Part shown: positions 54,239 through 63,164 of the stretch, one piece after another
Numbering within the stretch: the first letter of the stretch is position 1
Layout of the letters: each line of letters begins with the position of its first letter
Notes under the pieces: model-generated
Databases searched by the model: none
Seen by the model: only the letters and a program-made list of their open reading frames with translations
What the model was told of the DNA's origin: nothing
Origin: Leisingera sp. NJS204
GTDB taxonomy: Bacteria > Pseudomonadota > Alphaproteobacteria > Rhodobacterales > Rhodobacteraceae
Assembly: GCF_004123675.1 (NCBI RefSeq)
Contig: NZ_CP035417.1
Location: forward strand, 3,463,501-3,527,500
Length of the DNA stretch: 64,000 bases
Direction of reading: 5' to 3'
Made by a program: the position numbers and the translations under genes

Positions 54239-55798
54239 TCAGTTTTCGCCGGATCTCCTGCGGTAGGCGCCCTGTGCGATACGGTCAATCACCATGGCGC
54301 AGAGAAGGATGGCGAGACCGCCCAGCAGACCCTGGCCCTTGGCCGCGTATTGCAGCGCTTCCAAGATCAGGGCGCCTAAGCCTTCGGCACCGATCAGCGA
54401 GGCGATCACCACCATCGACAGCGACATCAGGATGGTCTGATTGATGCCGGTCATGATCGAAGGCAGTGCCAGCGGCAGCTCGACATTGAGCAACAACTGG
54501 CGGCGCGAGCAACCGAATGCGACGGCGGCTTCCTTGGTCGTCTCTGGCACGCCGCGCATGCCCAAAGCGGTCAGGCGAATCACCGGCGGCATGGCAAAGA
54601 TCAGCGTTGCCAGCACACCCGGCGGCTTGCCGGTGCCAAAGAAGGCGATGATCGGGATCAGGTAGACGAAAGCGGGCATGGTCTGCATGAAGTCCAGCAC
54701 CGGTTCCGCGATGGCATAGGCACGTTTGGACTTACCGAACCAGATGCCCAGCGGAATGCCGATTGCCACACACAGAAAGGCGCCGGCACCAATCAGCGCC
54801 ACAGTGATCATTGCCAGCTCCCACAGCCCCATGAAGGCGAGGTAAGCAAGTGAGGCAGCGGTAAAGATCGCCACCCGCGGCCCGGCCAAGCGCAGCGCCA
54901 TGATGACGGTTACAAACATCACCACCGGCCAGGGGGTCTGAATCAGCAGCACCTCCAGCCCGTCCAGAACCCAGCGGATACCCGCGGTCACCCCGTCGAA
55001 CACATTGCCAAAGTTGTTGGCCAGCCAGTCGAACCCGGCATCGCCTTTCTTGGACAGCGCGGCGAAGTATTCCCTGCCGACCGGGAATTCGGTGATCGGC
55101 AAGCGTTCCCCCAGCAGCCCGCCGGTGACGCTGGCCATCGCCTCATCCGGCTTGGCGACGGTGAAGCGCACGAGCGTCAGCGGCCAGATTGCCAGCAACC
55201 CGATGGCACCGAAGATCAGCCCGCTGCGGTTCATGCCTGACTGTGCCTTCTGACCCGAACGCCAGCGCAGATACTGTGCCTCATATGCGGTGTTGGCATA
55301 GAAACCTTCAGCCAGCTTGATCGCAACCATCAGCGCGAGGCCGGTCAGAAGAATAGCGATTGCGGTGCTGTTGGCAGCATTGGCAGCCTCCAGCGCCTTG
55401 TCGGCGGCGGCGCGCAGGTTATCGGCAATCTTCAGCTTGGCAGCCGCGCCGGCGGCGTCCCCGGCGGCGGTCAGATCCGCGGCCTGGGCCTCGCGTTTGG
55501 CGATGTTGGTGAGCAGCCGCTCATAGCGGACCAGATGTTCGGCGCCCAGCTCCCCCCACAGGCCGCGGCCGATCTGCACGAGGGCAAACAGCTCCAGTAC
55601 CAGGAACATCCAAAAGAAGCCCCAGGCGCCGCGCGCAGCCCCCCACAGCGGACCGCAGATAGCGGCCATGGCGTTCCAGGACCAGGCAAAGCCGGTCTTG
55701 CCCTGGATACGGGCAAATTCTCGGGCATAGTACGGCCCGTTTTCAACCGCGAACTCTTCGACACTGAGACCGTGTGATTCAAACGAAGTATCCTTCAT
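54239..55798 (-). CDS. ProW-type ABC permease with N-terminal extension
   Basis: A 519-residue permease for a ProU-type importer. The C-terminal 270 residues are the ProW core (ELAMITVALIGAGAFLCVAI, DFMQTMPAFVYLIPIIAFFG, and EAAVAFGCSRRQLLLNVELP as EAA loop). The N-terminal 250 residues are extra: WSWNAMAAICGPLWGAARGA resembles DUF2628-type membrane domains, followed by an Ala-rich helical stretch (KREAQAADLTAAGDAAGAAA) and further membrane segments. The start overlaps the ATPase stop by four bases. Likely substrate: guanidino or quaternary compound. Confidence 0.85.
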   Translation of the reverse strand: MKDTSFESHGLSVEEFAVENGPYYAREFARIQGKTGFAWSWNAMAAICGPLWGAARGAWGFFWMFLVLELFALVQIGRGLWGELGAEHLVRYERLLTNIAKREAQAADLTAAGDAAGAAAKLKIADNLRAAADKALEAANAANSTAIAILLTGLALMVAIKLAEGFYANTAYEAQYLRWRSGQKAQSGMNRSGLIFGAIGLLAIWPLTLVRFTVAKPDEAMASVTGGLLGERLPITEFPVGREYFAALSKKGDAGFDWLANNFGNVFDGVTAGIRWVLDGLEVLLIQTPWPVVMFVTVIMALRLAGPRVAIFTAASLAYLAFMGLWELAMITVALIGAGAFLCVAIGIPLGIWFGKSKRAYAIAEPVLDFMQTMPAFVYLIPIIAFFGTGKPPGVLATLIFAMPPVIRLTALGMRGVPETTKEAAVAFGCSRRQLLLNVELPLALPSIMTGINQTILMSLSMVVIASLIGAEGLGALILEALQYAAKGQGLLGGLAILLCAMVIDRIAQGAYRRRSGEN

Positions 55799-56844
55799 GC
55801 CTTGCCTCCCTGAATGCCCTTCAGCAGCGTGGCGCGGTCGACGACGCCGATGTCGGCGCCATCGTCGCCGGTGATGACAATCACGTTCTCTGTTGAGGTC
55901 GCGATATCGATCAGCTGGTCCAGATCGGTGCCGTGATGCGCCCGCGGGCTTTCGTCGAAATCCACCGAGCGGGTAGGTGCGTATTCGCTGATCGGCACCA
56001 TGATTGAATGGGCAAAGACCAGTTTCAGTTTCGAGATGCCCTCGACAAAGTCGCGCACGTAATCGTCGGCAGGCTGGGTGACGATTTCTTCCGGCGTGCC
56101 GATCTGCACGATGCGGCCGTCCTTCATGATGGCGATGCGGTTGCCGATCCGAATCGCCTCATCCAGATCGTGGGTGATGAAGACGGTGGTTTTGTTCAGC
56201 TCAGCCGAGAGCTTCATGAACTGGTCCTGCAACTGGCGCCGGATAAGCGGATCGAGTGCCGAAAAGGGCTCGTCCATCAAAAGCACATCGGGATCCGACG
56301 CCAATGCCCGGGCCAGCCCGACCCGCTGCTGCATACCGCCTGACAGCTCACGCGGGAAACGGTCTTCGAAACCGGTGAGATTGACCTTGTCCAAACAGCG
56401 CTGGGAGACGTCCCAGCGGGTGGATTTCGGCTCGCCGCGCACCTGCAGCGGAAAGCCGACATTGTCGCGCACGGTGCGGTGCGGCAGCAGCGCCATATGC
56501 TGGAACACCATGCCGATGTTCATCGCCCGCATTTCGCGCAAGGCAGCGTCTGGCAGGGTCAGCATATCCCGGCCCATCACCGAGATATTGCCCGCAGTAG
56601 GCTCAATCAGCCGGTTCAGGTGGCGTACCATGGTGGATTTGCCGGAGCCCGACAGCCCCATCACGCAGAAGATCTCGCCGCGCTTCACCTCAAAGGACAC
56701 ATCGGCGATGCCGACCACACAGTTGAATTCCGCCAGCACTTCGGCCTTGCCCAGGCCGCGCTCACGGATCGCCGCCATCGCGGCATCGGCATTGTTGCCG
56801 AATATTTTCCACACGCCGTCCAGCGTGATCACATTGTCAGTCAT
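55795..56844 (-). CDS. ProV-type ABC ATPase
   Basis: A 349-residue ATPase. Walker A GLSGSGKSTMVRHL (about 58), signature ELSGGMQQRVGLARAL (about 170), Walker B LLMDEPFSALDPL, H-loop ITHDLDEAIRIG. A C-terminal region of about 70 residues includes VIVITGDDGADIGVVDRATL, a shortened CBS-like module as in ProV/OpuAA. With the SBP and permease it forms one importer. Confidence 0.92.
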   Translation of the reverse strand: MTDNVITLDGVWKIFGNNADAAMAAIRERGLGKAEVLAEFNCVVGIADVSFEVKRGEIFCVMGLSGSGKSTMVRHLNRLIEPTAGNISVMGRDMLTLPDAALREMRAMNIGMVFQHMALLPHRTVRDNVGFPLQVRGEPKSTRWDVSQRCLDKVNLTGFEDRFPRELSGGMQQRVGLARALASDPDVLLMDEPFSALDPLIRRQLQDQFMKLSAELNKTTVFITHDLDEAIRIGNRIAIMKDGRIVQIGTPEEIVTQPADDYVRDFVEGISKLKLVFAHSIMVPISEYAPTRSVDFDESPRAHHGTDLDQLIDIATSTENVIVITGDDGADIGVVDRATLLKGIQGGKA

Positions 56845-56875
56845 CAGTTCAGTCTCCGGATGTCCCGGTTCGTTT

Positions 56876-56898
56876 GGCGGGCAGCGCTGCCGCCCGCC
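56876..56898 (-). other. Intercistronic hairpin after ProX-type gene
   Basis: GGCGGGC (56876-56882) pairs with GCCCGCC (56892-56898) about 25 bases after the binding-protein stop on the minus strand. No T run. It parallels the hairpin after the binding protein at 45652. Confidence 0.6.
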
Positions 56899-56921
56899 TG
56901 TGACCCTTGGGTTCCGGCAGT

Positions 56922-57872
56922 TTACTGGAACCAGGAGTCCACCAGATCGGCGTTTTCATCGACCCATTTGCGGGCGAATTCAGCCGGATCCTGGCCATCC
57001 ACCGACAGCGCATAGACCACCGCGTTCACCTGCTCCGTCGTCAGCCTCACCTTGCCCAGCATTTCCGCTGCTTCGGGCTGGCTGTCGGAGAGACCAACGG
57101 CATAGAACACATGCAGCTTGGCTGCGTCCCAAGCTGTGCCCGCTTTGGAGTTCTCCAGCCAGTTTGGGTCATCGGTCGGCTGTTTTACGTCCCATTCACC
57201 GGCGTCGTAGGCGGGCTCGCTCAGCGGCACCAGATCATAGAGCGAGAACATGTGGTGCGGCGTATAGCAGTAAAAGACGATGTTCTGACCCTGCGCCACC
57301 GCGTTGTCGACCTGGGCCAGAGCCAGGGTTTCGTCCATTTCCATCAGGTTCATGGTTTCGGCGTAGCCGTAGGATTTGGCGCGGATCTTTTCGACATTGG
57401 TCGAGGCCCAGCCTGCACCGCCAATCCACATCTCGCCGCGTCCGTCGCCGTCTGTGTCAAAGTTGGCGGCCATGTCCGGATCGGTCAGATCGCTGAGCGC
57501 CAAAATTCCGGTACGCTCCTGAGTGTCTTTTGTGACGCAGATCTGCTGGTCGGACAGTACCGCGTTCGGGTTCAACGCCACGGTGCCCTTGCCGGAAACA
57601 AAGGTGTCATGGAGGTTTTGCTGATTGGGCAGCCAAACCTCCGGGTGCACATGCATAGCGCCGGAATCCATTGCCTCGAAGATGATCGGGTTTGTGCCGT
57701 TCTGCAGCTCCACCGAGAGGCCCAGATTGTCCTCCAGAGCTACCTTCAGGATGTGCGCGGTGCCACGGACAGAGGCCCAGTTCGGCACCCCGATCACTAC
57801 ATCCTGCGCCATGGCAGTGCTGCCGAGGGCGGCGGCCAATGTGGCGGCTGCCAGAGTCTTTGTCGTCTTCAT
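56922..57872 (-). CDS. ProX/OpuAC-type ABC binding protein
   Basis: A 316-residue periplasmic protein with signal peptide KTTKTLAAATLAAALGSTAM (cleavage after AMA). The mature protein has the OpuAC fold (PNWASVRGTAHILKVALEDN, NPIIFEAMDSGAMHVHPEVW, and IVFYCYTPHHMFSLYDLVPL). Aromatic residues in these blocks form cation boxes for quaternary ammonium or, by inference here, guanidinium groups. ATG 57872 follows GGGAG by about nine bases. Confidence 0.9.
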   Translation of the reverse strand: MKTTKTLAAATLAAALGSTAMAQDVVIGVPNWASVRGTAHILKVALEDNLGLSVELQNGTNPIIFEAMDSGAMHVHPEVWLPNQQNLHDTFVSGKGTVALNPNAVLSDQQICVTKDTQERTGILALSDLTDPDMAANFDTDGDGRGEMWIGGAGWASTNVEKIRAKSYGYAETMNLMEMDETLALAQVDNAVAQGQNIVFYCYTPHHMFSLYDLVPLSEPAYDAGEWDVKQPTDDPNWLENSKAGTAWDAAKLHVFYAVGLSDSQPEAAEMLGKVRLTTEQVNAVVYALSVDGQDPAEFARKWVDENADLVDSWFQ

Positions 57873-57929
57873 GTTTCTTCTCCCATGTTGGTTGACCACT
57901 TTGTTTTTGATTGTGCGTCCGGCGCGTGA

Positions 57930-59171
57930 TCAGGATGCCAGGACCATTTGTCTTGAAAGGGTCAGGGCGGCTTGCAACAGCACGTTGCAACCGGCCTCCA
58001 GGTGGTCAGGTTCGGCCCATTCGGCTTCGTTATGGCTGAGCCCGTCACGGCAGGGCACAATAACCATCGCGGCGGGCACCTTGCGGGCGACTTGGCAGGC
58101 GTCATGGCCTGCGCCCGACACCATCCGGCGCCAGGGCAATCCGCTGTTCTTGGCCGCGGCTTCGATTGCGCCGACACAGTTACCATCGAACTTCACTGGC
58201 GGGTTGTGCCAGATCATGTCCAGCACGACCTTTGCCTCTTGCTCCTCGGCGGCGGCGCGGCGGATGGCGTTGTCCATGCCGCCTAGAACCGCGTCGTCGG
58301 GATGGCGGACGTCGATGGTAAAGCGCACTTCGCCAGGGATGGTGTTGCGGGAATTGGGGCTGACGTGCACCTCACCCACGGTGCCGACGCCGTCGGGGCC
58401 ATAGGCCAGGGCGATCCGCTGCACCTCCTGAACCAGCCGCGCCGCCGCCACCAGCGCATCGCTGCGCCCTTGCATCGGGGTGGAGCCGGAATGGGCATCA
58501 CGCCCGGTGACGGTGACATCATACCAGCGCTGGCCCTGGCCGCCGGTGACCACACCTATCACCTCTTCATTGGCTTCCAGCACCGGGCCCTGCTCGATAT
58601 GGCCTTCCAGAAAGGCGCCGAACTGGTGGGCGCCGCAGGGTTCGGAGCCTGCATAGCCGATCCGCTCCAGCTCATCGCCAAAGCTCAAGCCCTCGGCGTC
58701 TTCGCGGCTGAGGGCGAATTCCAGATCAAACAGCCCGGCATAGACGCCCGAGCACAGCATGGCGGGCGCAAAGCGGGCGCCTTCCTCGTTGGTCCAATTG
58801 ACGATTTCGATCGGGGCATCGGTTTCCAACCTCAGATCGTTCAGCGTGCGAACCACCTCCAGGCCCGCCAGCACGCCATAGACACCGTCAAACTTGCCGC
58901 CATTCGGCTGGGTGTCCAGATGGCTGCCGATGGCGATGGGCAGGGCATCCGGGTCGCGGCCCTCGCGGCGGGCAAACATGTTGCCCAGCCGGTCGTAGGT
59001 AACGGTGCAGCCTGCGTCCTCGCACCAGCGGGTGAACAGTTTGCGCGCCTCCAGATCGCCGTCCGACAGCGTCAGCCGGCCGCAGCCGCCGCCCGGCAGG
59101 GCATCAATCCTGGCCATCTCCATGATGCTCTGCCACAGCCGGGCGCCGTTTATGCGGTGGTTGCTGCTCAT
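57930..59171 (-). CDS. M20-family N-carbamoyl amino acid hydrolase/allantoate-type amidohydrolase
   Basis: A 413-residue zinc-dependent hydrolase of the carbamoylase/hydantoinase group. GSHLDTQPNGGKFDGVYGVL (about residues 82-101) is the first metal motif, NWTNEEGARFAPAMLCSGVY the second, EGHIEQGPVLE the third, and GAGHDACQVAR another; the dimerisation insert contains GRDAHSGSTPM. It probably hydrolyses ureido (N-carbamoyl) acids to amine, CO2 and NH3. ATG 59171 overlaps the TGA of the amidinotransferase-like gene (ATGA), tying the two reactions together. Confidence 0.87.
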   Translation of the reverse strand: MSSNHRINGARLWQSIMEMARIDALPGGGCGRLTLSDGDLEARKLFTRWCEDAGCTVTYDRLGNMFARREGRDPDALPIAIGSHLDTQPNGGKFDGVYGVLAGLEVVRTLNDLRLETDAPIEIVNWTNEEGARFAPAMLCSGVYAGLFDLEFALSREDAEGLSFGDELERIGYAGSEPCGAHQFGAFLEGHIEQGPVLEANEEVIGVVTGGQGQRWYDVTVTGRDAHSGSTPMQGRSDALVAAARLVQEVQRIALAYGPDGVGTVGEVHVSPNSRNTIPGEVRFTIDVRHPDDAVLGGMDNAIRRAAAEEQEAKVVLDMIWHNPPVKFDGNCVGAIEAAAKNSGLPWRRMVSGAGHDACQVARKVPAAMVIVPCRDGLSHNEAEWAEPDHLEAGCNVLLQAALTLSRQMVLAS

Positions 59172-60073
59172 GCGCTTTGCGGGGCGTCTTCGCGGCAGAG
59201 CGCCTGGCTCAGGCAATGGACGCCGCCGCCGCCCAGGGTGAACATCGACATGTCGGGGTCGTAGACCTCGAACCCAAGTGCGCGCATCTTGGCGTTCAGA
59301 TCCTTGGCGCCGGCCATCGACAGCACCTTGCCTTCCCCCAGTGCAACCAGGTTCACGCCCAGGTTCTTGGCTTCGGCATAGGGGACGTCGACGATCTCGA
59401 TGCCCCAGCCCTTGACGATGTCCACCAGCCAGGGTTCCATTGCGTCGATACAGGCCACTGCCAGTTTCTCCGCCAGCGGAACAATCAGCCCGTCCATATG
59501 CACAAATTCGCGGCTGATCGGGGCCACCACGGCCTCCCAGCCCTCGGCGCGGACAAACTCGGCGACCTGTTCGGAACCTTCTTTCTCGGAGCGCTCACCG
59601 CAATAGCCGATCAGCACCCGGCCCGGCTCGATGATGTTGAAGTCGCCGCCCTCGAAATGGCCCGCGGTGGCAAACTTCCAGATCGGGATATCGTTTTCCT
59701 GATAGAATTTGATCGCGGTGGCGTAATCCGCACGGCGGCATTTCAGCTGCATATGGCAGATCAGCGCGCCCCAGGGCGTCATGGCCGAGCTGTCGCGGGC
59801 AAAGAAATTGCGGTGCAGCACCTCGTCGCTGTCCAGATAGTGGCAGGTGACACCCGCCCCCTCAAAGATCGATACCATCTCCGAGTGCTGCTTCATCGCC
59901 AGCTGCAGATCGAACTGCACGCCGGTCTTATCGGCATTGGCCAAGGTGCGGCCGATCAAGGGGCCGGCCTCGACCCATTTGAAATACTCCGGCTTGCCCA
60001 GCAGAACATCCGTCAGCTTGGCATAGTCGTTGTTGATCCCCCAGCGCTTGGCCATTGCAGTGCTTGCATCCAT
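59168..60073 (-). CDS. Amidinotransferase/deiminase-superfamily enzyme
   Basis: A 301-residue guanidino-modifying enzyme (GME) of the family containing amidinotransferase, arginine deiminase and dimethylarginine hydrolase. The acidic substrate residues are in GHFEGGDFNII (about 138), the catalytic His in EFVHMDGLIVPL (about 189), and the nucleophile Cys in GGGGVHCLSQALCRE (about 283). It acts on a guanidino group. Deimination to a ureido acid would feed the next enzyme, but transfer of the amidino group is an alternative. ATG 60073 has GGGAGG nine bases before it. First gene of the operon. Confidence 0.87.
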   Translation of the reverse strand: MDASTAMAKRWGINNDYAKLTDVLLGKPEYFKWVEAGPLIGRTLANADKTGVQFDLQLAMKQHSEMVSIFEGAGVTCHYLDSDEVLHRNFFARDSSAMTPWGALICHMQLKCRRADYATAIKFYQENDIPIWKFATAGHFEGGDFNIIEPGRVLIGYCGERSEKEGSEQVAEFVRAEGWEAVVAPISREFVHMDGLIVPLAEKLAVACIDAMEPWLVDIVKGWGIEIVDVPYAEAKNLGVNLVALGEGKVLSMAGAKDLNAKMRALGFEVYDPDMSMFTLGGGGVHCLSQALCREDAPQSA

Positions 60074-60189
60074 GCTGCTCAACCTCCCCGTCATTACATG
60101 CTTGGCAAACAGGATTGGCCGGGTTTTGTTTTTATTAAACCACAAACTAAAGGACTTAACTTTTACGTTTTTACAAGTATGGTGAGCTC

Positions 60190-61125
60190 ATGCTGCCACC
60201 CGCCCTTTCCAAAGCCGATTTGCACCTGCTCTACGTGTTCTGCACGGTGGTGAAGGCGCGCGGGTTTTCGGCGGCGCAGATCACTTTGAATGTCTCGGCG
60301 TCGACCATATCGCGGCAGATTGCCGATCTAGAAACCCGGCTGGGCATGCGCCTGTGCCAGCGCGGCCGCAAGGGGTTCCGGCTGACCGACAAAGGCGAGA
60401 TCGTCTATGCCGCCTCGCACAAGCTGTTTGCAGCGCTGGACCAGTTCGGCGAGACGGTGGACGGCACCCGCGGCAAGCTGGTGGGGCGGCTTTCGGTGGC
60501 GGCGATCGACAACTGGGTGTTCAACAACGAGGCGCCGATCATGGGTGCCTTGGGCGAATTCACCCGGATTGCGCCGCAGGTCGAGGTCGAAATGCATTCC
60601 CTGGCGCCGGATGACATTGAGATGGCGGTACAGGATGCGCTGATCGCACTGGGGGTTGGCGTGTTTCATAAGCACAAGCCCGGTTTGATCTATGAGACCT
60701 TGGGGGTCGAACGGATCGGACTTTATTGCAGCCGCGGGCATCCGCTGTTCACGGCTGACACCCCTGCTCAGGTTGAGGGTTTTCTGCCCCAGGCCAATTT
60801 CTGCAAGCGGGCCTATCTAAACGAAGACCTGGTGGCCCCGGTTTCGCGCGGGCTGCCCTCCAACGCCAGCGCGCATCAGATCGAAGGCATTGCCATGCTG
60901 GTGCTGACCGGCCGTTATATCGGCTACCTGCCGGAAAGCTTTGCCAATATCTGGGTGCGCGAAGGGCGGGTGCGCTCTGTGGGGGACGGCATGTTTGACC
61001 TGAAGTCCGAAATCAAGCTGGTGCGCAAGCGCGGCGTGGAGCCAAACCTTGTCGTGAAAACCTTCATCAAGCTTGTGAAGAAAAGCTGCGGGCCACTTAG
61101 ACAAGAAAATTCACAAATTAGTTGA
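60190..61125 (+). CDS. LysR-family regulator divergent from guanidino operon
   Basis: A 311-residue LysR protein. Helix-turn-helix GFSAAQITLNVSASTISRQI (about residues 23-42) and LETRLGMRLCQRGRKGFRLT, then an effector domain with YCSRGHPLF. Divergent from the amidinotransferase-like gene; the 116-base spacer is strongly A/T-rich. It most likely senses a guanidino or related compound and controls the operon. ATG 60190 follows GGTGAG by three bases; no better start. Confidence 0.9.
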   Translation: MLPPALSKADLHLLYVFCTVVKARGFSAAQITLNVSASTISRQIADLETRLGMRLCQRGRKGFRLTDKGEIVYAASHKLFAALDQFGETVDGTRGKLVGRLSVAAIDNWVFNNEAPIMGALGEFTRIAPQVEVEMHSLAPDDIEMAVQDALIALGVGVFHKHKPGLIYETLGVERIGLYCSRGHPLFTADTPAQVEGFLPQANFCKRAYLNEDLVAPVSRGLPSNASAHQIEGIAMLVLTGRYIGYLPESFANIWVREGRVRSVGDGMFDLKSEIKLVRKRGVEPNLVVKTFIKLVKKSCGPLRQENSQIS

Positions 61126-61586
61126 GACACTCAAGACTTGGTCAAGGCGGTACTTCCTTCGGACGGCGGAGGTCAATTTGTTACCTAGCCGAAAGTCCAC
61201 TCTTTAATACCGAAACTGGCAGCTCGCTTTTGCAGAGAAGCCCCACTTCCCGTTTGAGGGGCCGTCAGCCGCAGTCGCAAAGCGCATGATCCTGCCGTTG
61301 GAGCGTGCGCAGCAAAAGGCAGCTTTGTCCGGCGACCCGTAAATCTGCCGTCTCAAGTTTTCTGCATGATCGACGAACGGCCGGTCTTCCCGCTGCCCTG
61401 CGGCGCTGACATCCGAGCGCCTGCGGCAAATCTCGCGCTGCGCGCGCTCGCAGCAAAGAAATCCAAGGTACAGGTTGGGCTCTTTTGGCACCTTCGCTGC
61501 CTACCGCATGAACGTTCGTTTTCTGGGTTTGGGTCAGAAACCTGACAAGAAGGTCAGCTTTGCTTGGCATTCGACAATAGAAAAAG
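61126..61586. other. Intergenic region without recognised gene
   Basis: About 460 bases between LysR and tRNA-Arg. A minus-strand frame (61204-61491, 95 codons) lacks a good ribosome site and recognisable similarity; I do not accept it as a gene. No RNA family recognised. Confidence 0.55.
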
Positions 61587-61663
61587 TGGCGGACCGAGGA
61601 GGATTCGAACCCCCGACCCCTTGATTCGTAGTCAAGTACTCTATCCAGCTGAGCTATCGGTCC
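61587..61663 (-). tRNA. tRNA-Arg (anticodon ACG)
   Basis: Minus-strand 77-base cloverleaf: acceptor GGACCGA/TCGGTCC, D arm GCTC...GAGT, anticodon stem CTTGA/TCAAG with loop CTACGAA (anticodon ACG), T arm GGTTCGAATCC, and encoded CCA. A34 is expected to be edited to inosine by TadA. Confidence 0.97.
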
Positions 61664-61763
61664 ACTGCGGCGGGGTGTAATCATAGCGCTGGAGAGTCGC
61701 AACCCCAAAACCCAAAATTAGTTTCCTCCGGCCGGCATATTCCCGTCAGCCTGCTTGCCACGG

Positions 61764-63149
61764 TCAAATCGTGCCGTCTCCCTTGGGCAGGCAGATCTCG
61801 AAGGCCGTGCCGTCCGGACTGGTCTCCTTCAGCACGACCGATCCGCCATGGCCGCGGGCCAGCTCGCCCGCAATGGCCAGGCCCAGCCCGGTGCCGCCCT
61901 TGCGGGCACCGCCCTGGAACGGGGTGAACAGATTGTCCTGCGCTTTTTTCGGCAAACCGGGGCCGGTGTCGGCAACGGTGATGTACCAGGCGTCCTCTTC
62001 CTCGCGCGCATCAACCCTGATCTGACCCGGCTTGCCGGTGGCGGTGATCGCCTGACGGGCGTTGCGCACCAGGTTCATGACTATGCGGAACAGCTGTTCG
62101 GAATCGGCGCGCAGCATCATCGGTTTGGGCACTGCATTGACGATCTCAATCAATGTGCTGTCCGCGGCCAGCAGCTCGCTTTCGGCAATATCCGCTGTGA
62201 TTTCATGCAGGCAGACCACTGCAAAGGTGGGCGACGGCTCTTCGGCGCGCCCAAACGCCAGAGTTCCCTCGCACAGGGAGACCGCGCGGGTGATCGAGTT
62301 CACCAGTTTCGGCGCCAAACGCCGCACCAGGGGGTCCTCGCTCATCTCGATCCGGTCAGTGAACAGCTGCGCCGAGGTCAGGATGTTGCGCAGATCATGG
62401 CTCACCTTGGCGACCGCGCCGCCCAACTGGGCCAGCCGCTCGCGCTGCTTCAGCGCGTGGGTCAGCTCGGTCTGCAGCTGCATCAGAGCCTCTTCTGCCT
62501 CGCGCAGCTCCACCACGCTGGAACTCGGGTGGATGATGCCGCGCGCATCCTCAGGCGCCGCCGCATAGCGCTGCATATAGCCGACGACGCTTTTGATCGG
62601 TTTCACCAGCACGATCCGCACCGCAACAAACAGCAAAAGCGCCGTAAAAACCGAGATCACCGCCGACAGAACCAGGATCCGCACCCCGTAATCGATCATC
62701 GCCATCCGTAAGGGCGCAGTTTCCATGGTGACTTCGATCAATATCCCCGCATCGCGCACCGGTGCGCCGATTACCCGGATAATCTCGTTTTCCGGCCGGG
62801 ACAGCCGCAGCACCGCATCCCGGATCAGAGTCATTGCCCCGGCCATCCGCAGATCATAGGTGCCGGTGATCTGCTGCGGAATCGGCGAGGCCAGCATCAG
62901 CTGGCGGATCTCGTCGCGGCGCAGCACGACGTTATAGACACCTGCGTTCTCCAAAAGCTCCGCTTCCAGTTCCGTCGCCAGCATGTCATCAGCCAGCAGC
63001 GCCAGCGACGCGATCTGTGCCCGCTGCAACCGGTCGGCCAGAAAATCCTCGCGGAACCGCGCAATCGAAGGCACAAAGATCAGGATCTCGGCCAGCATCA
63101 CGAAGACCGTGGTCAGGACCAGAAATCTGCCCGAAAGCGTGTTGAGCAT
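61764..63149 (-). CDS. Membrane sensor histidine kinase
   Basis: A 461-residue kinase. TM1 at residues 8-27, periplasmic domain of about 140 residues, TM2 at about 172-195, HAMP linker, then AKVSHDLRNILTSAQLFTDR with the phospho-accepting His (about 257), N-box MNLVRNARQAI, G1 DTGPGLP and G2 GGTGLGLAI. No response regulator is visible in the window. Its start is 15 bases from the stop of the flavoprotein gene upstream on the same strand, so co-transcription is likely. Signal unknown. Confidence 0.92.
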   Translation of the reverse strand: MLNTLSGRFLVLTTVFVMLAEILIFVPSIARFREDFLADRLQRAQIASLALLADDMLATELEAELLENAGVYNVVLRRDEIRQLMLASPIPQQITGTYDLRMAGAMTLIRDAVLRLSRPENEIIRVIGAPVRDAGILIEVTMETAPLRMAMIDYGVRILVLSAVISVFTALLLFVAVRIVLVKPIKSVVGYMQRYAAAPEDARGIIHPSSSVVELREAEEALMQLQTELTHALKQRERLAQLGGAVAKVSHDLRNILTSAQLFTDRIEMSEDPLVRRLAPKLVNSITRAVSLCEGTLAFGRAEEPSPTFAVVCLHEITADIAESELLAADSTLIEIVNAVPKPMMLRADSEQLFRIVMNLVRNARQAITATGKPGQIRVDAREEEDAWYITVADTGPGLPKKAQDNLFTPFQGGARKGGTGLGLAIAGELARGHGGSVVLKETSPDGTAFEICLPKGDGTI

Positions 63150-63164
63150 CCCGCCGCCCTTACC

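Noticed and set aside
61204-61491. 95-codon minus-strand frame between LysR and tRNA-Arg
   Set aside because: No ribosome site or recognised similarity; surroundings look like decayed sequence. Kept only as an intergenic note.
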